Shown piece by piece: positions 1 through 5,165 of a stretch of DNA of 5,165 nucleotides. The stretch comes from Lachnospiraceae bacterium (lineage in GTDB: Bacteria > Bacillota > Clostridia > Lachnospirales > Lachnospiraceae). The stretch covers positions 1 to 5,165 of the forward strand of contig DMLD01000122.1 of assembly GCA_003453515.1 (NCBI GenBank), read 5' to 3'. How positions within the stretch are numbered: the stretch's first letter is position 1; every line of letters starts with the position of its first letter. A program made the translations under genes and the position numbers. The notes beneath the pieces were generated by a model. The model was not told the origin of the DNA. It worked only from the letters and a program-made list of their open reading frames with translations, and ran no database searches.

Positions 1-728
1 CAAAAAGAGCGGGATATATGAGCGGAGAGGCAGCTGACTTCACTTCGTTTTCCTTCCATGCGGTCAAAAATCTGACGACCGCTGAGGGCGGCGGTGTTAC
101 ATGGAGAGAGCTTCCGGGGATCGACGACGATGAGATATACAGGATGTACATGCTTTTGTCTCTTCACGGACAGTCAAAGGACGCTCTTGCAAAGGAAAAG
201 ATAGGAAGCTGGGAATACGACATACTCTTTCCCGGATACAAGTGCAACATGACCGATATACAGGCTGCGATCGGTCTCGCGCAGATAAGGCGCTATCCGG
301 AGCTTCTCAATCGTCGCAGTGAGATCGTAAAAAGATACGATGAGGGGATAGCCCGTATAAATGAAAGACTGCATGGAGGAGCAAGGGATGCCAAGGGATA
401 TATGAGTGCGCTCGCACATGAGACGGATGAGTATACCTCGGTAAAGCACCTTTATCTGCTTCGTGTGGCAGGCTTTTCTCACGAGGAAAGGTCGGCGCTT
501 ATAAGTGAGATGGCAGCAGAGGGCATACCGACCAACGTTCACTACAAGCCGTTGCCGCTGCTCACTGCCTACAGGGATATGGGATATGCTATAAAGGACT
601 ATCCGTCGAGCTATTCATATTACGAGAACGAAATAACACTGCCTCTGCATACGCTGTTAAGGGATAAGGATATAGACATGATACTGAAGGTGCTTGAAAG
701 CTCGGTCGCAAGGGTCATGAAAGAGTAA
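1..728 (+). CDS. DegT/DnrJ/EryC1/StrS family PLP-dependent sugar aminotransferase, C-terminal part (cut at left edge)
   Basis: Family members transfer an amino group, usually from glutamate, to a keto group on a nucleotide-linked sugar in the cytoplasm, giving amino sugars for surface glycans. The reading frame is open from base 3 with no stop, so the ATG at 18 is probably internal: the sequence just after it is already the PLP-site block. Counting from that ATG, SFHAVKN holds the presumed Schiff-base lysine K17 (bases 66-68), followed by TTAEGGG. Further family landmarks are LHGQSKDA (49-56), GYKCNMTDIQAAIG (73-86), NVHYKPLP (173-180) and NEITLPLH (204-211). The lysine usually lies near the middle of a protein of about 370-400 residues, so roughly the N-terminal 40-45% is missing here. 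The stop at 726-728 lies 10 bases before the polymerase gene. The family is clear. The exact sugar (for example a UDP-4-keto-6-deoxy-hexosamine) cannot be read from this fragment. Confidence 0.93.
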   Translation, partial: KRAGYMSGEAADFTSFSFHAVKNLTTAEGGGVTWRELPGIDDDEIYRMYMLLSLHGQSKDALAKEKIGSWEYDILFPGYKCNMTDIQAAIGLAQIRRYPELLNRRSEIVKRYDEGIARINERLHGGARDAKGYMSALAHETDEYTSVKHLYLLRVAGFSHEERSALISEMAAEGIPTNVHYKPLPLLTAYRDMGYAIKDYPSSYSYYENEITLPLHTLLRDKDIDMILKVLESSVARVMKE

Positions 729-734
729 GGGAGG
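728..734 (+). promoter_or_regulatory. Ribosome binding site of the polymerase gene
   Basis: AGGGAGG lies 4 bases before the ATG at 739 and shares its first A with the stop codon of the aminotransferase gene. It supports the 739 start and suggests translation reinitiation after the upstream gene. Confidence 0.7.
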
Positions 735-738
735 CGCA

Positions 739-2313
739 ATGTTTATAGGAGGTTTGCAGGATCTCTATATCAGCCTTTTGTCACCGTGGATCCCTTACAC
801 TTCGAGGATCCCTGAAAAATGGAGGCTTCGCCTGATCACTGCCTGCTTCATGGCAGATATAGTCCTGTTTGGTATAGTGAGATATGTGCTCAGAAGGGAA
901 AGCTATTTTTACAACACGACCCTGGGCATATTTCTGATGATAACGATAGCTGTCCTCTCGATAAACGGGGAGCTGAAAAGAGTCAGATGGCATCGCTCCA
1001 TGTGGATCACATGGTTTGGGATGTGCATAGCGTTTACCGTATCGGATGCCATGGTTCCCAAGAAGGTCTGCGGGCTCGGGATCATACTTGCACTCGTGTT
1101 CACCGGCGTGTTCTTTGTCTGGCAGAACAATCCGAGAAGGGATCTTCTGTGGGAATGCTTCAAGAGATCGCTTCGATATGCGTTTTGGATAATGGCGGCG
1201 ATATCGTTTTTGTTCAGACCTGTTTACGAGGGCGGAAGATATGCCGGTATTTTTACAAATCCAAACACCTTCGGGCTGTATCTTGTGGTCATAGCGGCGG
1301 TGTTTCTGTCCGACCTTGACTGGGATGTGGCAACCGGAAAGTACTGGTACAGATGTCTTCCGACACATATAAGTATAGCGCTGATAGTGTTTTATCTCTC
1401 GATGACCCAGGCGAGGACGTCGATGGTCACATGCGCCATACTCGGCATCATGTGGATCGCGGTCCGTATAAAGGCATCGATAAAGAGACATATATGGCGT
1501 TCATTTTTGAAAAATATAGGCTTATGCCTTGCGGTTACAGTGATACTCTTCCCGGTGTTCAGAGTCAGTGTGACGTATCTGCCGTGGATAATAGGGCATC
1601 CGATCATTTTTGACGGAGAGGCGCTCTATCTTTCCGACGGGAGCAAGATAAATGATCTGGGGGAGACCGTGATAGCCGAGCCGGATGTGGACGCCGAGTC
1701 CCTGATAGATGGGTATATGCCGGCGGCGAAAGTGGAGACGGGGGCTGCTAAGGACGGGGAGACCTCTGAGATACCGCCCGGGTTCAAACAGGTTCCGGGC
1801 TCGAGATACGCCAAGGATACCGACGCGCCGGAAAAGCCCATAGTTCCGCAAAATGTCATGGAGCGGTTCTGGTATCTGCTGGAGAACACCAAGGGGCTGA
1901 ACGCGCTGACGACCGGAAGGATAGATATATATAAGGGCTACTACAAGCAGCTGAATTTCAAGGGGCATGCCAATGTGTCGCTGACCATAAACGGCAGCAA
2001 AAAGGCTCACGCCCACAACAACTGGCTGCAATTCGGATACACCTACGGATACTTTGGAATGATATTTTACGGTATCATGACCGTGCTCGCCGTATTCTTT
2101 TCGATAAGGTATTACAAAAGAAGGAGCAGGGAAAACCTAAGCTTTGCCTTTTTGATCCCTGCGGTGTGTATAGGTTTTGTGGTCGCGACGGTCACGGAGT
2201 GTCTGTTTTTGCCGTTTGAGGTATTTCCGGCATTTGCATTTTGGTTTGTATGCGGGGAGCTTTTCAGGAAAAATAAACCCGCCGGTATGAGAAAGGAAAG
2301 GATCTATGAGTGA
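739..2313 (+). CDS. O-antigen ligase/Wzy-like polysaccharide polymerase, integral membrane protein
   Basis: A 524-residue membrane protein with about 11-12 predicted spans by eye (roughly 31-51, 60-75, 88-103, 112-128, 146-160, 169-190, 210-222, 228-243, 258-275, 430-456, 469-485, 488-508). A soluble loop of about 150 residues interrupts the spans at about 277-427. Visible family signatures are GIFTNPNTFG (170-179), TQARTS (223-228), TTGRIDIYKGYYKQL (391-405) and AHNNWLQFGYTYGYFG (425-440). In this superfamily, arginines like R226 and R394 and a histidine like H426 are thought to act on the undecaprenyl-diphosphate donor and the acceptor glycan at the outer membrane face. Expected role: polymerising lipid-linked repeat units, or ligating a finished chain to an acceptor. 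Sequence alone does not separate these, but the sugar-nucleotide neighbours and Gram-positive context favour polymerisation. Loop residues 291-370 are rich in D, E, P, G and A and look poorly structured. The gene overlaps the next by 8 bases. Confidence 0.85.
   Translation: MFIGGLQDLYISLLSPWIPYTSRIPEKWRLRLITACFMADIVLFGIVRYVLRRESYFYNTTLGIFLMITIAVLSINGELKRVRWHRSMWITWFGMCIAFTVSDAMVPKKVCGLGIILALVFTGVFFVWQNNPRRDLLWECFKRSLRYAFWIMAAISFLFRPVYEGGRYAGIFTNPNTFGLYLVVIAAVFLSDLDWDVATGKYWYRCLPTHISIALIVFYLSMTQARTSMVTCAILGIMWIAVRIKASIKRHIWRSFLKNIGLCLAVTVILFPVFRVSVTYLPWIIGHPIIFDGEALYLSDGSKINDLGETVIAEPDVDAESLIDGYMPAAKVETGAAKDGETSEIPPGFKQVPGSRYAKDTDAPEKPIVPQNVMERFWYLLENTKGLNALTTGRIDIYKGYYKQLNFKGHANVSLTINGSKKAHAHNNWLQFGYTYGYFGMIFYGIMTVLAVFFSIRYYKRRSRENLSFAFLIPAVCIGFVVATVTECLFLPFEVFPAFAFWFVCGELFRKNKPAGMRKERIYE
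2291..2302 (+). promoter_or_regulatory. Ribosome binding site of the tarI-like gene, inside the polymerase gene
   Basis: GAAAGGAAAGGA contains two possible Shine-Dalgarno cores, one 9 bases and one 3 bases before the ATG at 2306. It lies within the last codons of the polymerase gene, consistent with translational coupling. Confidence 0.55.
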
Positions 2314-3031
2314 TACAAAGATTTACGGAGTAGTGCTTGCGGGAGGGATCGGAAGCCGCATGGGAAATCAGGATAAGCCGAAGCAGTATCTGCTTATCGC
2401 CGACAAGCCTATACTGATACACACCCTGGAGAAGTTCTATATCGAGAGCGACTTTGAACAGGTGATAGTGCTCTGCCCCAGGGAGTGGATCGCGCACACC
2501 AAGAATCTGGTGCGCAAGTATCTAGGCGATGCCGGTGAAAGGATAGTTGTGATACCCGGTGGCGAAACGAGAAACGAGACGATCATGAATGCCATAGATC
2601 ACATAGAAGCCAGGGGAGACTTAAATGATGACACCATCATAGTGACCCATGATTCGGTGCGTCCGTTTGTGACACAGAGGATAATAGAGGAGAACATCCG
2701 CTATGCCAAGGAGGTAGGGGCGTGTGACACGGCAATGCCCGCAACGGATACCATAGTTATAAGTGAAGACAACGAATCGATCTCGGAGATACCCGAAAGA
2801 AAAAAGATGTATCAGGGACAGACCCCGCAGACCTTTCAGGCAAAGAAGCTGAAGGAGCTTTACAATTCGCTTACCGATGAGGAAAAATCAATACTTACCG
2901 ACGCGGCGAAGATATTTGTCATGAAGGGCGAGAAGGTACATATAGTCGAGGGAGAGGTATTCAATATAAAGATCACATATCCTTATGATCTGAGAGTTGC
3001 GGAGGCGCTGATAGGGGGACAGGGATGCTAA
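2306..3031 (+). CDS. tarI: D-ribitol-5-phosphate cytidylyltransferase (TarI-like, IspD fold)
   Basis: Predicted cytoplasmic enzyme: CTP + D-ribitol-5-phosphate gives CDP-ribitol + diphosphate, the activated donor for ribitol-phosphate polymers. The 241-residue length fits the family. The nucleotide-binding start is LAGGIGSRMG (11-20) with KPKQYL (24-29). Then come GGETRNETIMN (85-95), VTHDSVRPF (113-121), the YQGQTPQTF block (169-177), and FNIKITYPYDL (219-229). These blocks occur both in IspD, the MEP-pathway cytidylyltransferase of isoprenoid synthesis, and in TarI. I prefer TarI for three reasons: the immediately following overlapping gene is TarJ-like; stretches such as KPILIHTLEKF, HTKNLVRK and DEEKSILTDA closely resemble TarI sequences I recall from staphylococci; and the locus is glycan-related. 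The ATG at 2306 puts the binding loop at the usual distance from the N terminus. It overlaps the polymerase gene by 8 bases and the next gene by 7. Confidence 0.88.
   Translation: MSDTKIYGVVLAGGIGSRMGNQDKPKQYLLIADKPILIHTLEKFYIESDFEQVIVLCPREWIAHTKNLVRKYLGDAGERIVVIPGGETRNETIMNAIDHIEARGDLNDDTIIVTHDSVRPFVTQRIIEENIRYAKEVGACDTAMPATDTIVISEDNESISEIPERKKMYQGQTPQTFQAKKLKELYNSLTDEEKSILTDAAKIFVMKGEKVHIVEGEVFNIKITYPYDLRVAEALIGGQGC
3013..3019 (+). promoter_or_regulatory. Ribosome binding site of the tarJ-like gene
   Basis: AGGGGGA lies 5 bases before the ATG at 3025, inside the end of the tarI-like gene. It fixes the overlapping start. Confidence 0.55.
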
Positions 3032-4050
3032 ATACTGTATACCGCCTGGTTGCACCGGGCAGATTTGAGGTAGAGTTTTCTGACGTGGTATTAAGCGAGA
3101 CCACTACAATAGTGCGCCCTACACATCTGTCCATATGTCACGCGGATCAGAGGTATTATCAGGGGCTGAGACCACCCGAGGTCATGAAAAAAAAGCTTCC
3201 CATGGCTCTCATACACGAGGGTATAGGCGATGTGGTATGGGATGGAAGCAAAAGATTCAAGCCCGGGGAAAAGGTCGTCATGGTACCCAACACGCCCATG
3301 GAGACCGATCCGGTCGTGGCGGAGAATTATCTGAGGTCTTCGAGGTTTCGAAGCAGCGGATATGACGGTTATATGCAGGATCTGGTCGACATCAGACCCG
3401 ACAGACTGATAAGGGTTCCCGATAACATGGATCCGTTGGTCGCATCGTTTACCGAGCTTGTCAGTGTGAGCACCCACGCTATAAGGCGGATGGAGAAGCT
3501 GGCACATGAGAGAAGAGACAGGATAGGGATATGGGGCGACGGAAATCTTGGATTTTTGACAGCCCTGATGTGCAGAAGGATATTCAAGGACAGCGAGCTT
3601 TGTATATTCGGTATGAGCAGGTCGAAGCTGATGGATTTTTCCTTTGCGGATGAGACCTATCTCACCGCTGAGGTCCCGGATGATCTGTATATAGATCACG
3701 CATTTGAGTGCGTGGGAAGCGAGGGATCGAGACCTGCCATAGAACAGATCATAGACCATATAGCGCCCGAGGGAGCTATATCTTTGCTCGGAGTCTCGGA
3801 AAACCCCATAGCCATCAACACGAGGATGGTTTTGGAAAAGGGCTTGCGGTTATTCGGAAGCAGCAGAAGCGGCGTGCCCGATTTTGAAAAGACGCTCGAG
3901 ATATATAAGGAAAGCCCCGAGACGGTGGAGGAGCTGCAAAGGATAGTCGGGCATGTTCAGCATGTGCACACCATCGACGACATGAAGAAGGCATTTGAGG
4001 CTGACAGGCAGAGCTCTCAGGGAAAGACCGTTATGATATGGGAAAAATAA
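3025..4050 (+). CDS. tarJ: Ribulose-5-phosphate reductase (TarJ-like, medium-chain alcohol dehydrogenase fold)
   Basis: Predicted cytoplasmic NADPH-dependent enzyme that reduces D-ribulose-5-phosphate to D-ribitol-5-phosphate, the substrate of the TarI-like enzyme encoded just upstream. Its 341 residues match the usual TarJ length. Candidate catalytic zinc ligands are C38 (in SICHADQRYYQG), H64 and E65 (in LIHEGIG) and E144 (in FTELVSVSTHAIRR). The Rossmann coenzyme loop is GIWGDGNLG (168-176), with DHAFECVG (224-231) and ISLLGVSENP (252-261) after it. RSSGYDG (109-115) and EKGLRLFGSSRSG (271-283) are also characteristic of TarJ as I recall it. The four-cysteine structural zinc site of classical alcohol dehydrogenases is missing: only C38, C183, C193 and C229 are present and they are scattered. 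This fits TarJ rather than a general alcohol dehydrogenase. The ATG overlaps the tarI-like stop by 7 bases, so the two proteins are probably made together in fixed ratio. Confidence 0.9.
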   Translation: MLNTVYRLVAPGRFEVEFSDVVLSETTTIVRPTHLSICHADQRYYQGLRPPEVMKKKLPMALIHEGIGDVVWDGSKRFKPGEKVVMVPNTPMETDPVVAENYLRSSRFRSSGYDGYMQDLVDIRPDRLIRVPDNMDPLVASFTELVSVSTHAIRRMEKLAHERRDRIGIWGDGNLGFLTALMCRRIFKDSELCIFGMSRSKLMDFSFADETYLTAEVPDDLYIDHAFECVGSEGSRPAIEQIIDHIAPEGAISLLGVSENPIAINTRMVLEKGLRLFGSSRSGVPDFEKTLEIYKESPETVEELQRIVGHVQHVHTIDDMKKAFEADRQSSQGKTVMIWEK

Positions 4051-4110
4051 ACTGATGTTACGGCTGACTAAGAAAGCTGTGAATGGCGATGAAATAAGAG
4101 GAGAAATGTC
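4051..4110 (+). other. Sixty-base gap between the tarJ-like and glycosyltransferase genes
   Basis: This is the largest gap in the window. It holds a possible weak RNA hairpin: 4058-4065 can pair with 4075-4082 (8 pairs, two of them G-U) around a 9-base loop. No T-run follows, so it is not a normal intrinsic terminator. I see no recognisable -35/-10 promoter pair. The end of the gap carries the next gene's ribosome binding site. Confidence 0.45.
4099..4103 (+). promoter_or_regulatory. Ribosome binding site of the glycosyltransferase gene
   Basis: AGGAG, within the longer purine run AAGAGGAGAAA, lies 7 bases before the ATG at 4111. This is ideal spacing and decides in favour of that start over the out-of-frame ATG at 4106. 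Confidence 0.75.
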
Positions 4111-5094
4111 ATGGAGAGAGAGATCGTCAAGCCGACCGGTTCGGGACGCGGCAACATACTGTACATGGTAGTACCCTGCTATAACGAGGAGGAGGTGCTC
4201 GCCGAGACGACTAAGAGACTGTCGGCAAAGCTTGGCGATATGATAAAGCGCAAAAAAATAAACGAAAAAAGCAGGATACTCTATGTCAATGACGGCTCGA
4301 AGGATGGGACATGGAGGCTGATCACCGAGTTTTATGAGAGCAATGAACTGGTGAGCGGACTGAATCTTTCAAGGAACCGCGGACATCAAAACGCGGTGCT
4401 GGCAGGACTTATGTACGCCAAGGATCACGCGGATATTGCCATATCCATGGATGCTGATCTGCAGGATGATATCGAAGCCATCGAGGAGATGATCGACAGA
4501 TATCACGACGGACTCGATGTGGTCTACGGCGTCAGGTCAAAGAGGAAAAAGGACAGCGTGTTCAAAAGGTTTACGGCAGAGATGTTTTACAAGCTGATGA
4601 TGAAGATGGGAGTTGAGATCATTTTCAATCATGCCGACTTCAGGCTGATGAGCAAGAGGGTACTGCTGGAGCTTGAAAACTATAAAGAGGTCAATCTGTT
4701 TTTGAGGGGGATGGTGCCTCTGATCGGATTTCCGTCAGGACAGGTGCTCTACGAGAGGGATGAGAGATTTGCCGGTGAGAGCAAGTACCCGCTGAAAAAG
4801 ATGATATCCTTCGCACTTGACGGAATAACATCATTTTCGGTAAAGCCGATAAGGATGATCATGACACTCGGCGTGGTCATATTTTTCATAAGCATAGTCA
4901 TATTGATATGGTCGATAATAAGGCATTTTACAGGGGGAACGGTGCTTGGCTGGAGTTCGACCATGGTGTCGATATGGGCGCTCGGAGGTCTTCAGCTTCT
5001 GGCGATCGGCGTCGTCGGGGAATACATAGGAAAGATGTATTTGGAGACGAAGTCGAGGCCGCGGTTTGCTATTCAGGAGATTCTTGATGACTGA
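4111..5094 (+). CDS. GtrB/DPM1-like family 2 glycosyltransferase with two C-terminal membrane spans
   Basis: A 327-residue membrane-anchored GT-A enzyme. The catalytic domain shows VPCYNEEEVL (21-30), VNDGSKDGT (59-67) for nucleotide binding, SRNRGHQNAVLAG (87-99), and the metal-binding DADLQDD (114-120). FRLMSKR (177-183), LRGM (198-201) and the hallmark RFAGESKYPLKKM (219-231) follow. Two hydrophobic spans come after it, at about 247-269 and 284-305, then the conserved GEYIGKMYLETKSRPRF block (303-319). This is the layout of polyprenyl-phosphate glycosyltransferases such as GtrB, CsbB and YfdH. They move a sugar from a UDP-sugar to undecaprenyl phosphate on the inner membrane face, for later use outside the cell in decorating teichoic acids, O-antigen or other glycans. 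The length is normal for the family. The usual partners, a small GtrA-like flippase and a multi-span GT-C transferase, are not in the window. The sugar cannot be told from sequence. The stop overlaps the next gene by 8 bases. Confidence 0.88.
   Translation: MEREIVKPTGSGRGNILYMVVPCYNEEEVLAETTKRLSAKLGDMIKRKKINEKSRILYVNDGSKDGTWRLITEFYESNELVSGLNLSRNRGHQNAVLAGLMYAKDHADIAISMDADLQDDIEAIEEMIDRYHDGLDVVYGVRSKRKKDSVFKRFTAEMFYKLMMKMGVEIIFNHADFRLMSKRVLLELENYKEVNLFLRGMVPLIGFPSGQVLYERDERFAGESKYPLKKMISFALDGITSFSVKPIRMIMTLGVVIFFISIVILIWSIIRHFTGGTVLGWSSTMVSIWALGGLQLLAIGVVGEYIGKMYLETKSRPRFAIQEILDD
5075..5079 (+). promoter_or_regulatory. Ribosome binding site of the last, partial gene
   Basis: AGGAG lies 7 bases before the ATG at 5087, the same spacing as for the glycosyltransferase gene. 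It is the main reason to believe that a real gene starts there. Confidence 0.65.
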
Positions 5095-5165
5095 TACCGC
5101 CGCATCGGATGTGTTCAGAGTGAGTCATATTGGTGCCGTGCGGACGCGGTCGGAGCTTTTCTTCC
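5087..5165 (+). CDS. Start of an unidentified downstream gene (cut at right edge)
   Basis: An open frame starts with ATG at 5087 and runs without a stop to the window edge, giving 26 codons beginning MTDTAASDVFRVSH and ending RTRSELFF. Support for a real gene comes from the well-placed AGGAG site, an 8-base overlap with the glycosyltransferase stop that matches the 8-base overlap seen at 2306-2313, and its position in a compact operon. The first 26 residues are not strongly hydrophobic, so no signal peptide or early membrane span is visible. I do not recognise the family. From context a transferase, phosphotransferase or other glycan gene is likely, but nothing in the visible residues proves that. 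Confidence 0.65.
   Translation, partial: MTDTAASDVFRVSHIGAVRTRSELFF

Noticed and set aside
18..728. The ATG at 18 as the true start of the aminotransferase gene
   Set aside because: The frame is open upstream to the window edge, no Shine-Dalgarno site precedes the ATG, and the protein would begin just before the PLP lysine and lack half of the fold.
781..1491. A 236-codon open frame on the - strand inside the polymerase gene
   Set aside because: It lies wholly opposite a well-supported membrane protein gene, and its translation is rich in R, H, Y and P with no recognisable motif. It is a frame shadow.
1522..2031. A 169-codon open frame on the - strand in the polymerase loop region
   Set aside because: It is antisense to the loop and conserved blocks of the polymerase, with no motif and no gene-like context.
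3091..3759. A 222-codon open frame on the - strand inside the tarJ-like gene
   Set aside because: The + strand carries clear TarJ motifs throughout. The reverse translation shows no domain, so it is a shadow produced by codon bias.
3025..4050. A general zinc alcohol or sorbitol dehydrogenase role
   Set aside because: The structural four-cysteine zinc site is missing, and the sequence blocks and the overlapping TarI-like gene fit TarJ better.
4058..4082. A possible intrinsic terminator between the tarJ-like and glycosyltransferase genes
   Set aside because: The 8-pair stem includes two G-U pairs, has a 9-base loop and is not followed by a T-run. It is too weak to call a terminator.
4055..4171. 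A 38-codon open frame starting at ATG 4055 and overlapping the glycosyltransferase start
   Set aside because: It has no ribosome binding site, ends inside the glycosyltransferase gene in another frame, and its residues show no pattern.

Overview
The window is a tightly packed run of genes, all on the + strand, from a bacterial surface-polysaccharide locus. It holds four complete genes and is cut at both ends: a partial aminotransferase gene on the left and a short partial gene on the right. No rRNA, tRNA, CRISPR array, insertion sequence, terminator or convincing promoter is visible. The genes overlap by 7-8 bases or lie 10-60 bases apart, so they look like the middle of one long operon whose promoter lies upstream.

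Layout: (1) bases 1-728, C-terminal part of a DegT/DnrJ/EryC1/StrS-type PLP sugar aminotransferase; (2) 739-2313, a multi-span O-antigen ligase/Wzy-type polymerase; (3) 2306-3031, an IspD-fold cytidylyltransferase that reads as TarI (ribitol-5-phosphate cytidylyltransferase); (4) 3025-4050, a medium-chain dehydrogenase that reads as TarJ (ribulose-5-phosphate reductase); (5) 4111-5094, a GtrB/DPM1-like family 2 glycosyltransferase with two C-terminal membrane spans; (6) 5087 to the right edge, the first 26 codons of an unidentified gene with a good ribosome binding site.

How they fit together: TarJ and TarI would make CDP-ribitol from ribulose-5-phosphate. The aminotransferase would supply an amino-sugar nucleotide. 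The Wzy-like protein would polymerise or ligate lipid-linked repeat units outside the membrane. The GtrB-like enzyme would either build the unit or load a sugar onto undecaprenyl phosphate for external decoration. The simplest overall reading is a ribitol-phosphate-containing teichoic acid-like or capsular polymer made by a polymerase-dependent route. This resembles in outline the pneumococcal teichoic acid pathway, which also combines a 4-amino sugar, TarIJ and a Wzy-like polymerase.

Organism: TarIJ-type enzymes, strong purine-rich Shine-Dalgarno sites before every gene, and heavy use of ATA (Ile) and AGA/AGG (Arg) at moderate GC suggest a Gram-positive Firmicute. A Clostridia/Lachnospiraceae-like genome is my best guess. 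This is an inference from style and gene content, not a measured assignment.
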